From positions 1-8,869 of the forward strand of contig JAJDAB010000174.1 in assembly GCA_029262095.1 (NCBI GenBank): a DNA stretch of 8,869 nucleotides. The letters are read 5' to 3'. Made by a program: the position numbers and the translations under genes. Of this stretch, positions 7,922 to 8,869 are shown in pieces; position 1 is the stretch's first letter, and every line of letters begins with the position of its first letter. This DNA is from Candidatus Hydrogenedentota bacterium. GTDB lineage: Bacteria > Hydrogenedentota > Hydrogenedentia > Hydrogenedentales > SLHB01. Below the pieces are notes generated by a model. The model was given only the letters and a program-made list of their open reading frames with translations, was not told the DNA's origin and made no database searches.

Positions 7922-8869
7922 CCGCATTAGAACGCGATCTAAACCTCATTCACGGCCGGGTCGGCATTCTCGATCGCGGAAATCTGATGCGTTTGGATTG
8001 GATCACCGTGCTCCTCACCGTGACGCTCGCCGCGATTGGATTCGTCGTTCTATACAGTGCGAGCACGGGTCCGGTTGCCGTCGACTACCCGCATTGGAAA
8101 CAAGCGGGGCGTTTCGCCATTGGCGCCGTGCTAGCGCTCATGATCGTGTGCATCGATTATCGCGTACTCATTTCAATGGCGCCTTTGTTTTATACCGTCT
8201 CGATCATCGCGCTGGCCGCGGTGCTATCGCCCCAAATTGGCACGACGGTAAAGGGTGGTCAGCATTGGATCATCCTGTTTGGACCCGTTCGATTTCAGCC
8301 ATCCGAATTAAGCAAACTTGCGCTTATTTTTATGCTCGCGTGGTACTTGGACCGAATTGGCCCGCGCGTGCGCAGGTTTCCATTTTTCGTCCTGACATTC
8401 ATCGTGTGGGCTGGCGTTGTTGGCCTCGTCGTAGCGCAGAAAGATATCGGCACCGCGATTACAATGGTGCCGATGGTATTCGCGATGCTCATCGTCGCCG
8501 GTTGCAAGGGGCGTCATCTCGCGATAGTAGTCATCGCCGGGTTAGCCGCGCTCCCGGTCGCATACTCCCAGCTAAACGACTATCAACGCGTCCGAGTCGA
8601 GTCATTCATCAACCCGGAACAAGCGGATGCCGCCGCATCATTCCAAACGTTACAAGCCAAAATCGCCATTGGCAGCGGCCAGATGTGGGGCAAAGGATTT
8701 GGCAACAGTACACAGACTCATCTCAGCTATCTCCCGGAATTCCATACGGACTTCGTATTTGCTCTGTTAGCCGAAGAATGGGGCTTTGTCGGTGCCAGCA
8801 CTGTTATTGTCCTTTTAGGTCTGTTCCTAATGCGCGGGCTAATGCTCGCCGTATCTTGTACGGACCTGT
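7918..8869 (+). CDS. rodA: SEDS peptidoglycan glycosyltransferase RodA, 3' end missing
   Basis: RodA polymerises lipid II into glycan strands as the partner of PBP2. The frame opens at ATG 7918, overlapping the PBP2 stop as ATGA, and is still open at the window edge after 317 residues; a full RodA is usually somewhat under 400. Landmarks are LDWITVLL at the first membrane helix (26-33), GPVRFQPSELSKLAL (122-136), DYQRVRVESFINPE (221-234), IAIGSGQMWGKGF (249-261) and LPEFHTDFVFALLAEEWGFVG (272-292). Asp278 in HTDF matches the aspartate known to be essential in SEDS proteins. Two near-invariant places differ: AQKDIG (173-178) where most family members have QPDLG, and YQRVRV where YQRDRV/I is common. 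The cytoplasmic N-terminus of about 26 residues is a little long. The assignment is secure. Confidence 0.96.
   Translation, partial: MTALERDLNLIHGRVGILDRGNLMRLDWITVLLTVTLAAIGFVVLYSASTGPVAVDYPHWKQAGRFAIGAVLALMIVCIDYRVLISMAPLFYTVSIIALAAVLSPQIGTTVKGGQHWIILFGPVRFQPSELSKLALIFMLAWYLDRIGPRVRRFPFFVLTFIVWAGVVGLVVAQKDIGTAITMVPMVFAMLIVAGCKGRHLAIVVIAGLAALPVAYSQLNDYQRVRVESFINPEQADAAASFQTLQAKIAIGSGQMWGKGFGNSTQTHLSYLPEFHTDFVFALLAEEWGFVGASTVIVLLGLFLMRGLMLAVSCTDL

Overview
The window is a stretch of ordinary, vertically inherited chromosome from a rod-shaped, two-membrane (Gram-negative type) bacterium. The envelope genes carry two lipoprotein signals and an exported HtrA-type protease, which points to a periplasm. 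Base composition is moderately GC-rich by eye and uniform, and there are no mobile elements, CRISPR arrays or RNA genes that I can support. The phylum cannot be fixed from this sequence. The proteins are clearly not enterobacterial, and a lineage such as the PVC group or a related candidate phylum is only a guess.

Two operons run away from each other from a 326-bp intergenic region (3093-3418). Leftward (minus strand) are htrA, a lipid-anchored HtrA/DegP-type serine protease with an intact His-Asp-Ser triad and two PDZ domains; then a second, diverged HtrA-like gene whose catalytic serine has become valine; then a TPR-type lipoprotein gene that overlaps the end of the pseudoprotease gene by 20 bp and runs off the left edge. 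Together they look like a cell-envelope quality-control or scaffolding module. Rightward (plus strand) is the elongasome operon mreB-mreC-mreD-mrdA(PBP2)-rodA, with gaps of 3, 14 and 1 bp and then a 4-bp overlap. It encodes the actin-like MreB filament, its membrane partners MreC and MreD, the transpeptidase PBP2, and the SEDS glycosyltransferase RodA, which is cut by the right edge.

The intergenic region holds one good sigma-70-type promoter for each operon, both with 17-bp spacers: TTGGTC/TATAAT on the minus strand and TTGAAC/TACAAT on the plus strand. A perfect 10-bp palindrome sits at the predicted htrA start site. Both lead genes start with TTG behind a Shine-Dalgarno sequence. The mreB leader carries a strong hairpin (11 of 12 positions paired) just upstream of its ribosome binding site. 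The right arm of that hairpin can instead pair with a second copy of the same hexamer (TTCATT) that overlaps the mreB TTG start, giving two mutually exclusive folds. This possible translational switch on mreB, together with the active/inactive HtrA pair divergent from the elongasome operon, is the most interesting part of an otherwise conventional locus.
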